A stretch of DNA of 64,000 bases, taken from the NCBI RefSeq assembly GCF_004337985.1, contig NC_043740.1, positions 1,033,080 through 1,097,079 on the forward strand. Direction: 5' to 3'. This DNA comes from Pyricularia pennisetigena. Taxonomy: Eukaryota; Ascomycota; Sordariomycetes; Magnaporthales; Pyriculariaceae. The notes under the pieces are model-generated. The model worked only from the letters and a program-made list of their open reading frames with translations. It did no database searches and was not told the origin of the DNA. Below, one piece after another: positions 45,643 through 57,765 of this stretch; position 1 is the stretch's first letter, and the number at the start of each line of letters is the position of its first letter. A program made the translations under genes and the position numbers.

Positions 45643-48600
45643 TAATCTCAGGGCTCATCCCTTAAGCCCACAGCTCCACAATTGATCCACTTCGTTCGCT
45701 TCGCTCCACCTCGTGGCTCAATTGCGGTTTTGCAATGTACCTGTGGGTCCATTTAAAGAACGCTCTGGTTCAGGTCGGAGGACAACTTGTCGATTTTCGC
45801 CGTTTATAGCTGTGTTTTCGGCATTTTGACGATCAACACTCCGTTATAAAAAATAAATAAAAATCGTAAAAATAAGCGGTTTGAACGTTGAAGATAGCAT
45901 TTGGTACCGCTATTAACAACGATTTAATTTATTTATTATTTGTTTAAACGGCCCAACTGGTTACCCCCTGACCCAAATCCGCTTATAGCGGCATTATCTT
46001 TCGATTTTTTTTCGATCTTCCATTTTTTTTATATTGTTTTTATTTTTCGACCACATTTTGTGATTTTTGCAAGGGGAGGGTGGTATACGTTTCAATACCG
46101 ATATTAAAGGGGGTGCTATATATATAGAATACTATATGCAGCTAAATAAGCGGATAGGTAAGGTATATATATCTTTGTATATAATTTATAATCGAAACGC
46201 TTTTATATTGTTACCTATTTTAACGATAATAAAAGCAGGCTTTTAGTGCTTAAACTACGTCTATAAGCAAATACCTACGTGGAATTTGACTTATAACACC
46301 CGATTTTATTATTTTTTTACACAAAGGAATGCTGAATTTGTGTAATTCTTTTATTTTCTGCTTTATTTAATTGAATGAAATTCGTAAAGAAAGAGTTAGA
46401 TAGTATTCTAATCAAATGTTATAACAGAATGATTGAATTACGTTTTTGATTTTCTAACCAATAATTGGGCGAATTGACGTCGGGTAACCCCTGCTCGGCT
46501 CCCCCCCCCCGTTCGGCACCCCGAAAATCTAACAACAAAAAACCTACTTTAATAAACTAATTTAAATATAAAACTATCAACCAACAAAAATAAAATCGTT
46601 TTCAGGCTGTTCCGGTTTATTAACCTTCTCTTCATAAGCTAAAAGTTCCAAGTTTTCTATATTATTTTGCTGCAATCCAATAATATTCTATTTATTAACT
46701 CAAAGCTCGTTTGAATCTGGAATTACGCTCCTTTTTTAACCGGCCGTATTACCTCCGATTATGCTTCCAATAAACTGATGTTTTGCTGGGCGTTAACCAA
46801 AAATATATCTTTGGCTTCGAAGCTTTTTTGGATTTTTGCAAATAGAAAACGTAAAATAGCGTTGGTTTTTTTGGATTGTGAAAACTTTCGCAGTTAAAGT
46901 CGAATATTTCGGGTCGTTTTAGGGGTTTTCCAAATAAGGAAAAACGGGCCGTTAATTTTTTGGTTTGGGTTTTCCGGTATTTTATCCCCTTATAAGCCGT
47001 TATTTTTATCTTTTATAGCGTTGGCGTTGCTATTTTTAACAAAAAAGGGTTGTAGAAACGGTTTAACCAAATTTACCGCCAATAAACGCGTTATACGCCA
47101 CCAAGCTTAAATATTTCCTGCTGTAAATGCTTTCGATGTGGCTATATTATAGCAAAAAAAGAATTTCGTTTTCCAACAACTGTTCAATAGCAAAATTGGT
47201 TAACAAATCAAAGTTAACGTCAATTAACCTTTTTAACGGCCCAAAAACCAATCAATCCAATTGTTGGAAAACACGTGACGAATAAAGGGGTAAAAATACG
47301 AATCAAATACTATTTTAAAAATAAAGAAATATAAATGCGTCCGTTGTATATAATCCATGGCCGTCGAAAGCTAATGACCATTTTTCAGGGGTTGAAAGTT
47401 AAATATACGGAGTAAATTTCTTTTTTAACCATTCGATAACCGTTTCGTTATTTGTCGACCCGTTTTCGGTTATATTAAATTACCAATTATCGAAAAAGTG
47501 TTAATCTGTTGGAAGCCAGTGTTATTATACGTTTTTTCCTTTAAATATGACGAAAAGAGGGAAAATAATACCCGTAACCGATATATATTAGATTATCATC
47601 GTTCAACCCCGCGTTCCGGGCTTTTTATGCTGTAACGGCCGACATCCGTTAAAACCCTTTATTAGGCCGTTAAATCCTTTATTTCCCATTATACCAGTTT
47701 CGTCCATATTCCACCGACTTTCCGGTTTAATATCGTTAATAACGGGGTTAATAATAAAAAACCACCAAAATTTAACTATTTCCGTAATAACCCTATTAAC
47801 CCGGGCGTTTTTTATTCGACGGGGTTTTTGGGTTTTAAAAATTGGATAACGAACCCAAAAACGGGTTATCCAACGTTTTCGAAAAATTTTAACTTTTTCC
47901 GGCGGTTTGAAAAATTCGTTCGGTAAAAAAACGTAATTTTTAATACGTTAACGGAAGCTTTAAAATTTCTTGGGTAAGTACCGAATTAGCTAAATGATTT
48001 TCCTATTCCGTACAAACAATTCAAAGAGGGTTTTGTGTTAGTTTATAAAATTGAGAGTTTTTAAATCAATTTTAATATGTAGATTTAGGTATTCCCCATT
48101 TTCGGGAGGTTTTTGCAATTGATTCGCCATTATTAACGTCTTTGATAGCGGGAATAAGCTGTTTTCCGGTATATTGCTTTATTGGAAAACGGAGATTGAA
48201 AAAGAGAAAAAAGGAAATCCAAAAGTGAAAAACTGGCCGAGATATTCATAAAAGAATATAAAAGATGAACGTGGCTGTACAGTTATTTTTGGGTGCCGAA
48301 CAAGGGGGGGGGGGAGCCGAGCAGGTGGTACCCGACATAATTGAATTTTTTAATAATTGATTAATTAATACAATAAAGTTCATGGAATAATCCTGTTAAA
48401 CGATGATTGCGTACACATTGCTCGGTCAAACTGGCAAATATCAATAGCTTGTAATTAATTAGCGCTGATGAGTATTTAACTTTATTTAAAATAAGAATTA
48501 AAAATATTCATCAATTGCAAATTGCATTTAATCTTTGAATATTAAATTAATAAAAACAGGTGTAATAGCGCATTTTGCGTTTGAAAACACACAAAAATTC

Positions 48601-48896
48601 CAGCCTTGTAGCATAGGTCACCCTATACTTTTACGATTTCTATTTAATTTTCAATTGAATATTCTATTTTGCGCAGTGGTTACACTGTTATTTTTTGCGA
48701 ATACTTTTTATATATAATGCGAATACAGTTCATTTACCCCCCATGAACGGCGAAATGCGACAAATCGTCCTCAGATTAGAACGAGCGCGATGTTTTCGGC
48801 CAATGTAATTGGTCGAAAAGCCATGTGGCTGAAAGGTATATGGAGGGTTCGGTCCCCACTACGAAGCAGGGGGGTCTAGTCTAAGCATTGAGACTA
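45643..48896 (-). mobile_element. TAGTCTCAG-family element, copy 2, split by a Fot1/pogo insertion
   Basis: Left terminus TAATCTCAGGGCTCATCCC, right terminus ...GGTCTAGTCTAAGCATTGAGACTA. Removing the 1,862-base Fot1/pogo insertion and its duplication leaves about 1.39 kb, matching the copy at 15904 in reverse. Flanks TTCCCTTAA and TTCCCCTTA look like an 8-9 base target duplication with one extra C. No coding capacity is seen. Confidence 0.65.
46477..48338 (-). mobile_element. Fot1/pogo-type DNA transposon, near full length, RIP-decayed
   Basis: Ends ACGTCGGGTAACCCCTGCTCGG and its inverse near 48,338, giving TIRs of about 50 bases, 1,862 bases in all. The minus strand shows NMDETGIM near the first catalytic Asp, a KPGTRG block, a mutated DGH block (NGH) and other pogo transposase features interrupted by stops. 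The flanking direct repeat is AATTG on both sides (46472-46476, 48339-48343) rather than the usual TA. It matches the truncated copy at 14391. Confidence 0.8.
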
Positions 48897-49104
48897 TTCC
48901 CCTTATTAGTACACACGTTTGCTATGCCTTTGTATTTGTTATTTCATTTTTATTGCTCAAAAATTGTTTTGTTCACCATTTATCTTTATGGTTATTTTTG
49001 ATTTTCTTAACTAACTCTCGCATTGTATATTTCTCGATATATATCCACTCCATCTTTAGGTAGAATATCCTAGCCTCATAGCTGAGAATGTCAATAAATG
49101 CGAA
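48897..49104. other. Downstream flank of the secreted-peptide gene
   Basis: Host-like sequence between a transposon end and the peptide gene. No further gene is seen. Confidence 0.35.
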
Positions 49105-49302
49105 TTAAAGCCCCTTCGCTGCGCAGAAGCGGCGGCAGTATTCGGACAATCCTGCAGCATAATAGCGGTCGGCGAACATGGCTAGGCAATCCTGCAAACA
49201 ATCGCGGCGGTGCAATTTGGGGGCGGCTAATTTGTCCGAGGGGGTAGCGGCACCCATAGCGGCGCTAACAAAAAATAAAGTGATAAACAATTTCAAATTC
49301 AT
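49105..49302 (-). CDS. Small secreted peptide with CX3C-X16-CX3C, 65 aa
   Basis: An intact, intronless gene in the middle of the RIP island. Residues 1-17 form a signal peptide (MNLKLFITLFFVSAAMG), followed by a short pro-region ending in a dibasic Arg32-Arg33 (Kex2-like) site. The predicted mature peptide of about 32 residues has exactly four cysteines at 35, 39, 56 and 60: CX3C-X16-CX3C. Two amphipathic helices bracketed by this spacing are the signature of alpha-hairpinin peptides, in which C1-C4 and C2-C3 pair. Alpha-hairpinins are best known from plants as antimicrobial or inhibitory peptides. The gene shows no RIP-type stops and has normal codon composition, unlike its surroundings, suggesting selection or protection. 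Role as effector or antifungal peptide is inference. Confidence 0.6.
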   Translation of the reverse strand: MNLKLFITLFFVSAAMGAATPSDKLAAPKLHRRDCLQDCLAMFADRYYAAGLSEYCRRFCAAKGL

Positions 49303-49469
49303 TATGTGTGTTTAAATAAGATAAACCGGATGTCGAATGGATAAATAATAGTAGAGGTGATAGAGAGAGCGAGAATGTTGACCGTTTTCAAATAAGCCGT
49401 GACGAAAGCGAAAAGGAAGCGATGATGTAAGCAAACAAAAAGAAATTTAAACGGGAAGGGAAGTTGGAT

Positions 49470-49480
49470 CTTTTTATATT
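49470..49480 (-). promoter_or_regulatory. TATA box for the secreted-peptide gene
   Basis: AATATAAAAA on the minus strand, about 170 bases upstream of the ATG at 49302, followed by a CT-rich leader typical of fungal promoters. Confidence 0.4.
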
Positions 49481-49494
49481 AAGGCATTCCAAAA

Positions 49495-49572
49495 CCCCCC
49501 CACGAGGGCCCGTAGCAGCCCAAATCGGTGGGGCGGCCAACCCGTGGGTGGGTTGAATCTTTTGTGGGGGGG
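49495..49572. repeat. 78-bp GC-rich inverted repeat
   Basis: CCCCCCCAC at 49495-49503 and GTGGGGGGG at 49564-49572 are exact inverses. The sequence between is GC-rich, in sharp contrast to the AT-rich island. It could be a miniature element or a hairpin upstream of the peptide promoter. Confidence 0.5.
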
Positions 49573-49573
49573 C

Positions 49574-49850
49574 TAGTCTTAGGGCTCATCCCTGAAACCC
49601 AAAGCTCCACAATTAATCCACTCCGTTCGCTTCGCTCCACTTCGTGGCTCAATTCCGGTTTTGCAATGTCTTTGTGGGTCCATCCAAAATACGTTTTGGT
49701 TTAGGTTTAAGGACAATTTGAGGATTTTCGCCGTTTATAACGGTATTTTTGGCATTTTTGGGACCGATACTCCCTTATTATTCCATAACCACGCAAAATA
49801 TCGAAAAAAGAAAATATCGTTGAAAATAGGAATTGATAAACTTTTTTTAT
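49574..49850 (-). mobile_element. Right-end fragment of the TAGTCTCAG family
   Basis: Starts TAGTCTTAGGGCTCATCCCTG and matches 45,643-45,900 base for base with RIP-type differences, then diverges near 49,850. Confidence 0.6.
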
Positions 49851-50049
49851 AAATTTTAAATTTTTTGCATCCGGTACGCTAATTGAAAATTGGATATAAT
49901 CCGCCTTTTATTCGTTTATAGCGATATCCCTATTATTGATTTATAAATACCATCGATACCTATTTCGCATTTTACTAATAACGATTATAATCCGTTTAAA
50001 TTTATATATGGAAAATGGTATAAGCGAAAGGAATTCTTATATATAATTT

Positions 50050-50621
50050 TGTGAGTTACATGCGTTATTTAGCATGTAATGGGTCCACTTTTATTTGTAT
50101 ATAAGCCACAATAGATAGTGCCGAAATGGGGTTGTTGGGGCTGTCGGATTTTCTATTTTATTTTGTGTGCTGCAGGAGTTGCGATTTAAAGTGTTTGCGA
50201 ATGGGGTTTCACCGTATACCGGGTCTAACACCCACCCTGCACTTACGAGTCAGCTACCCTGTACCGGGTTGAAATTTTCACCAAATTAGCAAATTAGTGC
50301 GAACTTAGAAATGGGTTATATGGAAATGAGGGTGTTTTTTCAACAACGCATATAAAATAATTTTTCGGAAACTCGTGTACGGTACCGGAACTCTTTGCGG
50401 GGTGCGGACCCCCACTTCGATGTCGGAAAGTATATAAGGGAGATAAAGTAAAATCTCCCGCACCAATGAATGAAATTTATCAATCCCAAAATTAGTGAAC
50501 CATTTTATTGAATAATGTAGTTCATTTAAGTCCTGTAATTACAGGCCTTTATAGTGCAATTAGCACCACGCCGCACTTAGGCTAATGCCTAAACCCCTGT
50601 TAGCAACAGATATTATTAACA
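50050..50621 (+). repeat. LTR-like 572-bp repeat, copy 3
   Basis: Begins TGTGAGTTACATGCG and ends TTATTAACA, flanked by exact AATTT duplications (50045-50049 and 50622-50626), as expected of a solo LTR. Confidence 0.7.
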
Positions 50622-50776
50622 AATTTTAATCCAAATAACGTAAAACTATTTATTTTACAATCCGTATAAAGTGAATTTTGTTTAATTGATTTATAAGTCC
50701 ATTTATAAATATTATTGATATTTATTTCCCATTTCACGCATAACGATTATAATCCGTTAACATTTATATAGGGAAA

Positions 50777-50877
50777 TGTTGATTATGCCGCTGTTTAATT
50801 GTCTGCGCGCATGAAAAATGCAGCCGACTGCCTTTAACGTGCGGTCGCAAGGGCCTTTACAAGGCGTGTTCTCAACA
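50777..50877 (+). mobile_element. 100-bp solo-LTR-like element, copy 3
   Basis: Starts TGTTGATTATGCC and ends GTTCTCAACA, 101 bases, flanked by perfect GGAAA duplications (50772-50776 and 50878-50882). Confidence 0.85.
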
Positions 50878-51055
50878 GGAAAATTGTAAAAGCGAAAGGA
50901 ATTTTTGTATACAAATTTTAATATAATAACGCCAAACCATTAATTTTATATTCCGTCTAGGGTATATACTATACAATGCGTTATATATCCACCTATTTAA
51001 AAAAACCATTATTTCCGCAAATTTTTGTATATTCATACCAAATTATATATATACA

Positions 51056-53500
51056 ATATCCGGAAATACGCCTATATATTCCTCGCTTTCCCACCAAATC
51101 GACGCAATTTTTCGCGGTTCCAATCCCGCACACGCGGCGGCAAATACCTCCTCCAACGTACACCTTTCTCCGGAATTATACGGTAAAACCAAAACTTTTC
51201 GTAATTTAAACCCATAAAATAAATTCGTTTCCTTAATTGTTATCTGGTTTTTGAAGCCCCACAAACCCCCCAATATTCCTGCACCAGTCCCATATTATAA
51301 CCAAATACAGTATATATACCGGGTTTCTTATAATATAGAAATGATTATTTTGCTGGCAAAAACCGGGTACGGGAAAACTATAATATTGCAAATTATTTCG
51401 GTTATTCGTAATAATTTTATTATTATTCAAATAATCTTATTAAGCAAATTAGGGTAAAAACCGTGACGCATCATATAGCGTTATCCCGCCGCGAACCCCA
51501 AACTAATCGACCAATCCATTCCAAACGTAAGTATAAATATACGGTCTTTATTATTAAAACTAATTTTATTTAATATAACCTTTTTAGAACCCGTAAACCG
51601 TTTGTAAAAATACGCACATTTTTTTAAACCCGGAATAAACCACCAATTACTGACTTTTTAAACTTTTTCAAGACCTTATATTCCATAAACGTATCGTTAT
51701 ATTTATTATTAATACATTTTATATAATTTTACAGTGGAAGGATTTTAAAAAATCCTTTTTTATATTGCGTTTAGTTCCGGCAATTATACCAATAACTGTA
51801 TTTATATTCGGGTGCACCGCGATGTTTACAGCAAAAATTAAAAACTACGCCCTCGACCAACTATATTATAAAAACTAATACGTTTCGTTAAAACGCCTTT
51901 CGACCGACCCGAAATGATAATTATAATACAATATTTGGAACGCGAAACCCTAACTAACGATTACCGGCGCCTTTTATTTTTGTTAGGGAATATTATATTA
52001 TTATCCGACACCCGTATTCCTCAAACCACTACATATATGGACGCAAGGAACCGTACTATTTAAATACGCTAATTGAAATTAGAAACCCTCGTGTTTAGGT
52101 TATTTATTAAACGAGACGTAACTGATATAATTATCCGGGATTATGCGTTTCCACTTAAAATCGATAAATTGAAATTTACGCAAAACTTTCCAAATCGGAT
52201 TTTGAAATTCGTATTATGTTTTATATTTGATTTTTGGGTATGGGTATCAATATACCCAATATGAACCGTATAATTTAATACGGCGCGTTAATATTAAATA
52301 ACCCCGCAAACCTGTGGTAGAAGTTCGGACGAACCGCACGCGGGCCCAACCGCAAAAAAACCGCATATTCTTTTGCGTTTTATTGGTATTTTGATACGCC
52401 AAAATCCATCGTTGAATATAAACCAATTAAACCAAAATTATGAACCAAACTACCCAAATAACCCGCGGTACTATAAAAAAACGCGAAAAATGTATAAATT
52501 ACCCATTTCAATATTTTAACGTATTTACAAACGCGGTTATTCCCCATTAATTTTTTACGTATTGCTATATTTAATTTGAACGATTCTTACCGGGCAAAAG
52601 CGTCGGAATCATTACAAACCGGTTTTTTGGGTATATCGGAACCACGCGTTCCGCCCTATTGGACGTAATAAAAAATAATAAATGGGAAAAAATTAAAAGA
52701 GGAGGCGTTAAATATATAAATTCTCGCCAACGTGAAATATATTCGACGAATTATTTTGGATTTTATGTAGGAAACGAATCCGTTTTCTACAATGAACCAA
52801 TTTAAAAACTGCTGCAACGCCTGCGCTCACCAAATTGGAGTTTTTCCCCCATTACCCTCTAAAAAACCGCCAAGTAAAATACCCAGAAAACATTTTAAAA
52901 AAAGCTATATATTTAAACAATTGGATAAATGGGGTACCCATTTTGCAATAACCATTTCTTTCCCAAACCCGCGGCGGCTATACGACCTACCATCCCAACT
53001 GGTATTACCCAAAATAATAATTTTTAATATCGCCAAAAAGTTCGTCCATTCCTATAACCGGGAATAGACGAAAAACGATTTGCTGGAAAATATTCCAAAT
53101 TTACGATTAATTGAATGGTTCAAGCAATATAGCGATTATTTCGTTATTTAACTCCCAGTAACACACGAGAATACGATATGAAACTACGCCTCCGATTTGC
53201 ACTAAGAAAAAAAGGCGGCGGAATTGGAGCACGGTGGCATTGTGGAAAATAATGTATATAATTAACAATTATTCGGGAAAATAAACTAATAAACGCCGAC
53301 GAACGGATTAAACAGTATTATAATTAAAAATGAAAATTCTGATTAACGTCAGCGGTTACAAAAAAATCCAATATGGCAACGTTTATAAACTTATAACCCA
53401 AAAATTAAAAAGCGATATAAATTAAATCCTAATTAAATTAAATAACGTGCCCTGGATTATAAACGGGTCGACTGACGAAAAAGGCGACGCCGAATTGGAC
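51056..53500 (+). pseudogene. P-loop (RecQ-like) helicase relic, copy 2
   Basis: Reads SLSHQIDAIFRGSNP, HKPPNIPAP, then the nucleotide-binding motif AKTGYGKTIILQIISVIRNN (KTGYGKT at 51359-51379) and IIQIILLSKLG, better preserved than in copy 1. Later blocks RDVTDIIIRDYAFPLKIDKL (52,115-52,180), the CNACAHQIG Cys-containing block (52,810-52,840) and WGTHFAITI, RRLYDLPSQLVLP (52,930-53,010) match copy 1. The N-terminal TIR-encoded part is absent here. Many stops. Confidence 0.55.
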
Positions 53501-54540
53501 TAATCAGGGGCGGAGGATTATTAAGCAGGGTAAAATATATAATTGTTAAGAATTAGAATCCCCAATTAACGGTTTAAATCAAACGATCAAAAGCTGGATA
53601 ATAACAGTTAATACGTAAATTGGAAGTTTGGATTATATATAAGGTGGTACGGCGTAACGGCGCCCCGATTGAAAATAAAAGGGTTCGATATTGCGAATTA
53701 TAATAACCGTTAGGGTTAAATTTCGGAAATTTCCGCGTTTCCATTTTAATTCTGTTTTATTAGTAGAAAGCCCCAGACGTAAACCCAATTACACATACCT
53801 CCTTTTCTTATTAGCTTTTTTTTTACAATGAAAACCTTTTTCCCGGTTGCTAATTTCTTTTTGTAACAACTAATACGAAATGGTAACGATTAAACCAGCG
53901 TTTGATTTTTAACTAACAGGTGTCATAACTAACAAAATCGCAAAATTGCCTTAGCAAATATTGCAAACATATTCGTTAAAAAGTTTAATTAAAATATTTT
54001 TAATTGGATGAAATTATTCCTACCCTACCCACCCAAATAGGGATTAACCCAGTCGTGATAAGAGTATATTATAATAAGCGCCCTTATATCGTAAAAATAC
54101 CCTCTACCTGGGTAGGTTTGGGATAATTCAACTAACCCTATTTTAATAATAATTACAATAATTGCTTTAATTCGCCAAAAAAAGTTATAATTGTCACAAT
54201 TACGGTCGCTTATCACTATAATTCCTAAGAGTCCCCAAAAAGGCAAAACCACCGCCCAAATTACCACCAAATTTACGTTGGGTTATATACCCAGCAATGC
54301 TAAATTATTTACCAATTTAATAACCATACACCAAAAAACAACCCGCATAAAAAAAGTTAACCAGTATTTTAAAAATTTGCAAAACTACGACGCGGATATT
54401 TTTATCGTTTTGAAAATAAATTTTGCACGTTTTAACCGTTTTATATTATAAAATTATTCGGATGCAATTGGAATCCCCTTCAACGTTTCCCCCATTCCAA
54501 ACAATAATAGCAATAATAAGCAAAATAATACCGATATAAA

Positions 54541-54730
54541 TTCCGGCGACGACAAATTTGCCCCCGCCCCCGTCGATAAAAATGGAAATAATACCGATAT
54601 GCACGCCGGCGAAAATGAACCTGCCCCCGCCCCCGTCGAGGATAATGGCGATAATATTTATATAGGCTAAAACAATAATTACCCCGCCCCCGCGTCCGTT
54701 AAAAAAAACGATAATAATATTAATATGGAC
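54541..54730 (+). repeat. Coding minisatellite, copy 2
   Basis: Two clear and one degraded unit of about 60 bases, each with GCCCCCGCCCCCGTCGA, encoding FAPAPVDKNGNNTD-like repeats. Mirrors 26590-26790. Confidence 0.65.
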
Positions 54731-55866
54731 GATAATCATAACGAATTTGCCCCGGATTTTAATAAACGCCAAATGCAGATTCCCCTGGTATTTTTTAAAC
54801 CATTTACCAACGCATTATTTCCGTCATTAAAAAACCATAAAAACCGGCCCCTCGCACCATAACGGGAAATTATTATTAACCCTGCGCCCGCGCCATTAAA
54901 TAGGCCGCCGGTAACCCGTACACCTAAGGCCACCACCGTTCGTTCAACCAAAATTAACCCTATTTCGGTATCGCGGACGTAATCTAAATTTAGTTTAACG
55001 CCAAATAATGGACCAATAAATTTCGTATAACCCAAATATTATTTCCCATTATATAAGAATACAGATTTTTTAAATAGCTTAACCGTCCCGTTATGGAAGG
55101 AGTTTTTATTGCGTAAAAATTAATCGGTATTAGCGATAACCATTATAATTTAACGCAGGGTAAAGAACACGAATATTGTAGAAATAGTTCGTATTATACC
55201 TTATTTGGATTATATTACCTGTTTTAAAATCAATAATAATATTAACCCGCCCGCATGGTTCGGTCGCGGAAATAACACTTTCCGCAATACGAACGAAATT
55301 TTAATCGCCCAAACTTTTGAACGCCTTTAATCCGCTGCTGGCGTCGCCGTAATAAAAGCACGCGTTAATAACCAAATTTTAATATACCATTCTAATAATA
55401 ATTCGTCGAATATAAACGAAACAATAGTCGTATTTAGCTACGAAACGACAAATGTTTTGGTATAATATATTAATATAATAAATTAATGTCTTCTTTTATT
55501 GGACTACGATAGTTATTAAAATTTTTGCATTAATATATTTTGCTATTTATTATATTGTAGCAATTGTTACAATTTTATTTCGGTAATACCAAATAATTAT
55601 TGTTACAATATAATAATTATTACAATTTGGTTTTTACCCTTTAATATATTTTATAATAACGAGTACAATTTTAATTATTGGTTAATTCTGTTTTAATCGC
55701 CGACGTGTTCGGGCTTGGAACTTATTTTAAAGCAGGTAATCCCGGTGAATAAATTAAAACTAATAAAATGCCCGTTTGGTAAAAGCCTTTGCCTCCGTAC
55801 CGGATATATTTAACGATAAAGGTATCACACCCATTTTTGATAATTTGGCAAATCGGCGTCGCTTAC

Positions 55867-56533
55867 TGTGAACATGGCTAGCGCTGGGCTAATTATATTA
55901 GCTACCCTGCATTATTTTATAACGGCTAGCACGGGCTAATTGTATTGGTCACCCTGCATCGAATAAACAAATAAATAACAAATAAAACGTATACGCGTTT
56001 ATACACACAAAGCTTTATATATCACGTCTTTATTCATAGTTTCAACAACAAAACAAATACGTCATATATAATCTAGCTTAGTGGTATAATGCACGTACCA
56101 TAATCTATATCATATATACGTTGTTGAAGTGCGTGGGTTCGAATCCCGTTGTGGTCGCAGATTTTCTGTGCATGCATAAGCACAATAGGCCGTTAGGCTC
56201 AATGGGCCGTTAGGCTCAATAGGTCGGCAGGTCAGTCACACGAATAAGGCCAAATCATGTGACGTGACCCCGCATTCCGGACATCCGGATCGAAGATCTG
56301 CACCTACGGATTCGAACACGTAATTCACAACTTAGCCTTAGATTTATCACCTTCATCACCTTTATACCTTTATCGATTCAACGATTCACCGAATCGATTG
56401 TGCAACAATATATTATCTCTATTGCCCGCTAGCAGACGGTTATCTGCCATTTCAACGTTCCATCAGCCTTATACGTGATCCACTTTTCCCCGCGTTCAAG
56501 ATTAAGCTTATTCTATCTTCTAACCTCCTTACA
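55867..56533 (+). mobile_element. 667-bp TG...CA element with a tRNA-like internal segment
   Basis: Starts TGTGAACATGGCTAGC and ends CCTCCTTACA, flanked by exact CTTAC duplications (55862-55866 and 56534-56538). The empty site is seen in copy 1 at the equivalent position. Inside, 56,067-56,157 has A-box (TAGCTTAGTGGTATAATGC) and B-box (GGTTCGAATCC) sequences of a tRNA gene, but the 5' acceptor strand does not pair with the 3' one. Direct repeats of GGCTAG-x-CGGGCTAAT with CACCCTGCAT and of GGCCGTTAGGCTCAAT are present. Its base composition shows little RIP, so it is probably the youngest insertion here. Confidence 0.75.
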
Positions 56534-57639
56534 CTTACCCCCTATCCTCCTTTTTATTCGCTAAAACGACATTAGTTTCCCCAGGTGAAAAATATGCGCA
56601 AATCAATTTAAACCGGTTATATTTCCCACAATCCTCGCCACGATATTAATTTATTTACGGATAATAACCACCGCACCTAGTTTTAAAAACGGCGATTTAA
56701 GGTTTAAAACCGCTGATTTTGGATTATATAAATGTAACGGTTATTATATCTACAATTGGTTTAAAATTTGCTACCATTTCCTTTATTTTATTTTTCGCCG
56801 CTAGGGCAAAATCGTTATTGGAAATAAAAAAGTTTTAACGATTTTTGTGTAAATTGCCGCAACTTTATTGAATTTAATATCGAACAATTTTTTACCCTAT
56901 TTATTATCGCCGATAACGTTACCGCCTAAAATAATTTGCATTTAATGCAGTTTTAATTTCGTTTAATTGCCCGTTCGCGAACCGACCAAGTCTTCGACGT
57001 CGCCAATTTATTTAGTTTTAACCGCGCCTGTTACAATAAAACGATAATAATGCCCGTTATTAGTACCTGGTCCCGTTTTAAGCCTATTAAAGTTGGACGG
57101 TCAAAAGCAAATATAGCGTGCAAATTAAATTTGTTAATATTTAAAGGTATTTTCAACAATTTGTACGACGAAAGGCGGTTTTATCGTCCCATTTTTACCA
57201 GACCAGAAGCCAAGATTACCGAATCATTTCCCAAGCTTTTTAGCGATGACCAGTAAGACGGTTTTTTCAAATTTATGTAAATTTAATCCACTATCGCCGA
57301 TCGATTTGCTAATATAAACCGCGTAAAAAAGGAAATTTTCGAGGACGCCCGCGAAAAAATCCTAACGGCTTTTTTGGTATATTATGCGCAATTTTCCATT
57401 TTAACCAAGGGTTATTTCTGAATTAATTATTTTGTTAACGATTCAGGTTATTATAAAAGATTTGCGTTTTTTTTAAAGGTTTTTCCTGTCGACGGTTTTA
57501 ATACCGACAATAAAATGTGTTTTAAATATAAAAACATTAAGGGTAAATACTTTTGGTTTAACCAGGATATACCTAGTGCTCCTTTTGGTTGCCATTGGTT
57601 ACCCTATTAACTGGTTAATATATTATATACACGTTGTTT

Positions 57640-57765
57640 TTAATAATTGTAATTATTATCACAATTTTGCCCCTATTTTTGTAATTATTGTTATAATCCT
57701 GCCGCTACTTTTGTAATTATTGTCACAATCCTACCCCTACTTCTGTAGTTATCATTTTAATCTTT
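57640..57765. repeat. 32-bp tandem repeats, copy 2
   Basis: Reverse-complement counterpart of 24118-24255, with units such as TTTTGTAATTATTGTCACAA. It lies upstream of motif I of the SNF2-like gene as in copy 1. Confidence 0.65.

Larger units (their letters stand above)
49851..51054. repeat. About 190-bp tandem repeats interrupted by two LTR-like insertions
   Basis: A unit containing ATAACGATTATAATCCG and GCGAAAGGAATT appears at 49,851-50,049 and again at 50,622-50,776 plus 50,883-50,916. A partial third unit starts at 50,917. Once the two insertions are removed the units are adjacent. No coding capacity. Confidence 0.55.

Noticed and set aside
51043..51273. Minus-strand 76-codon frame in copy 2
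   Set aside because: It is the antisense counterpart of the same helicase segment; conservation arises from the coding strand.
56067..56157. Functional tRNA gene
   Set aside because: A and B boxes are present but the acceptor strands do not pair and no sensible anticodon arm is evident.
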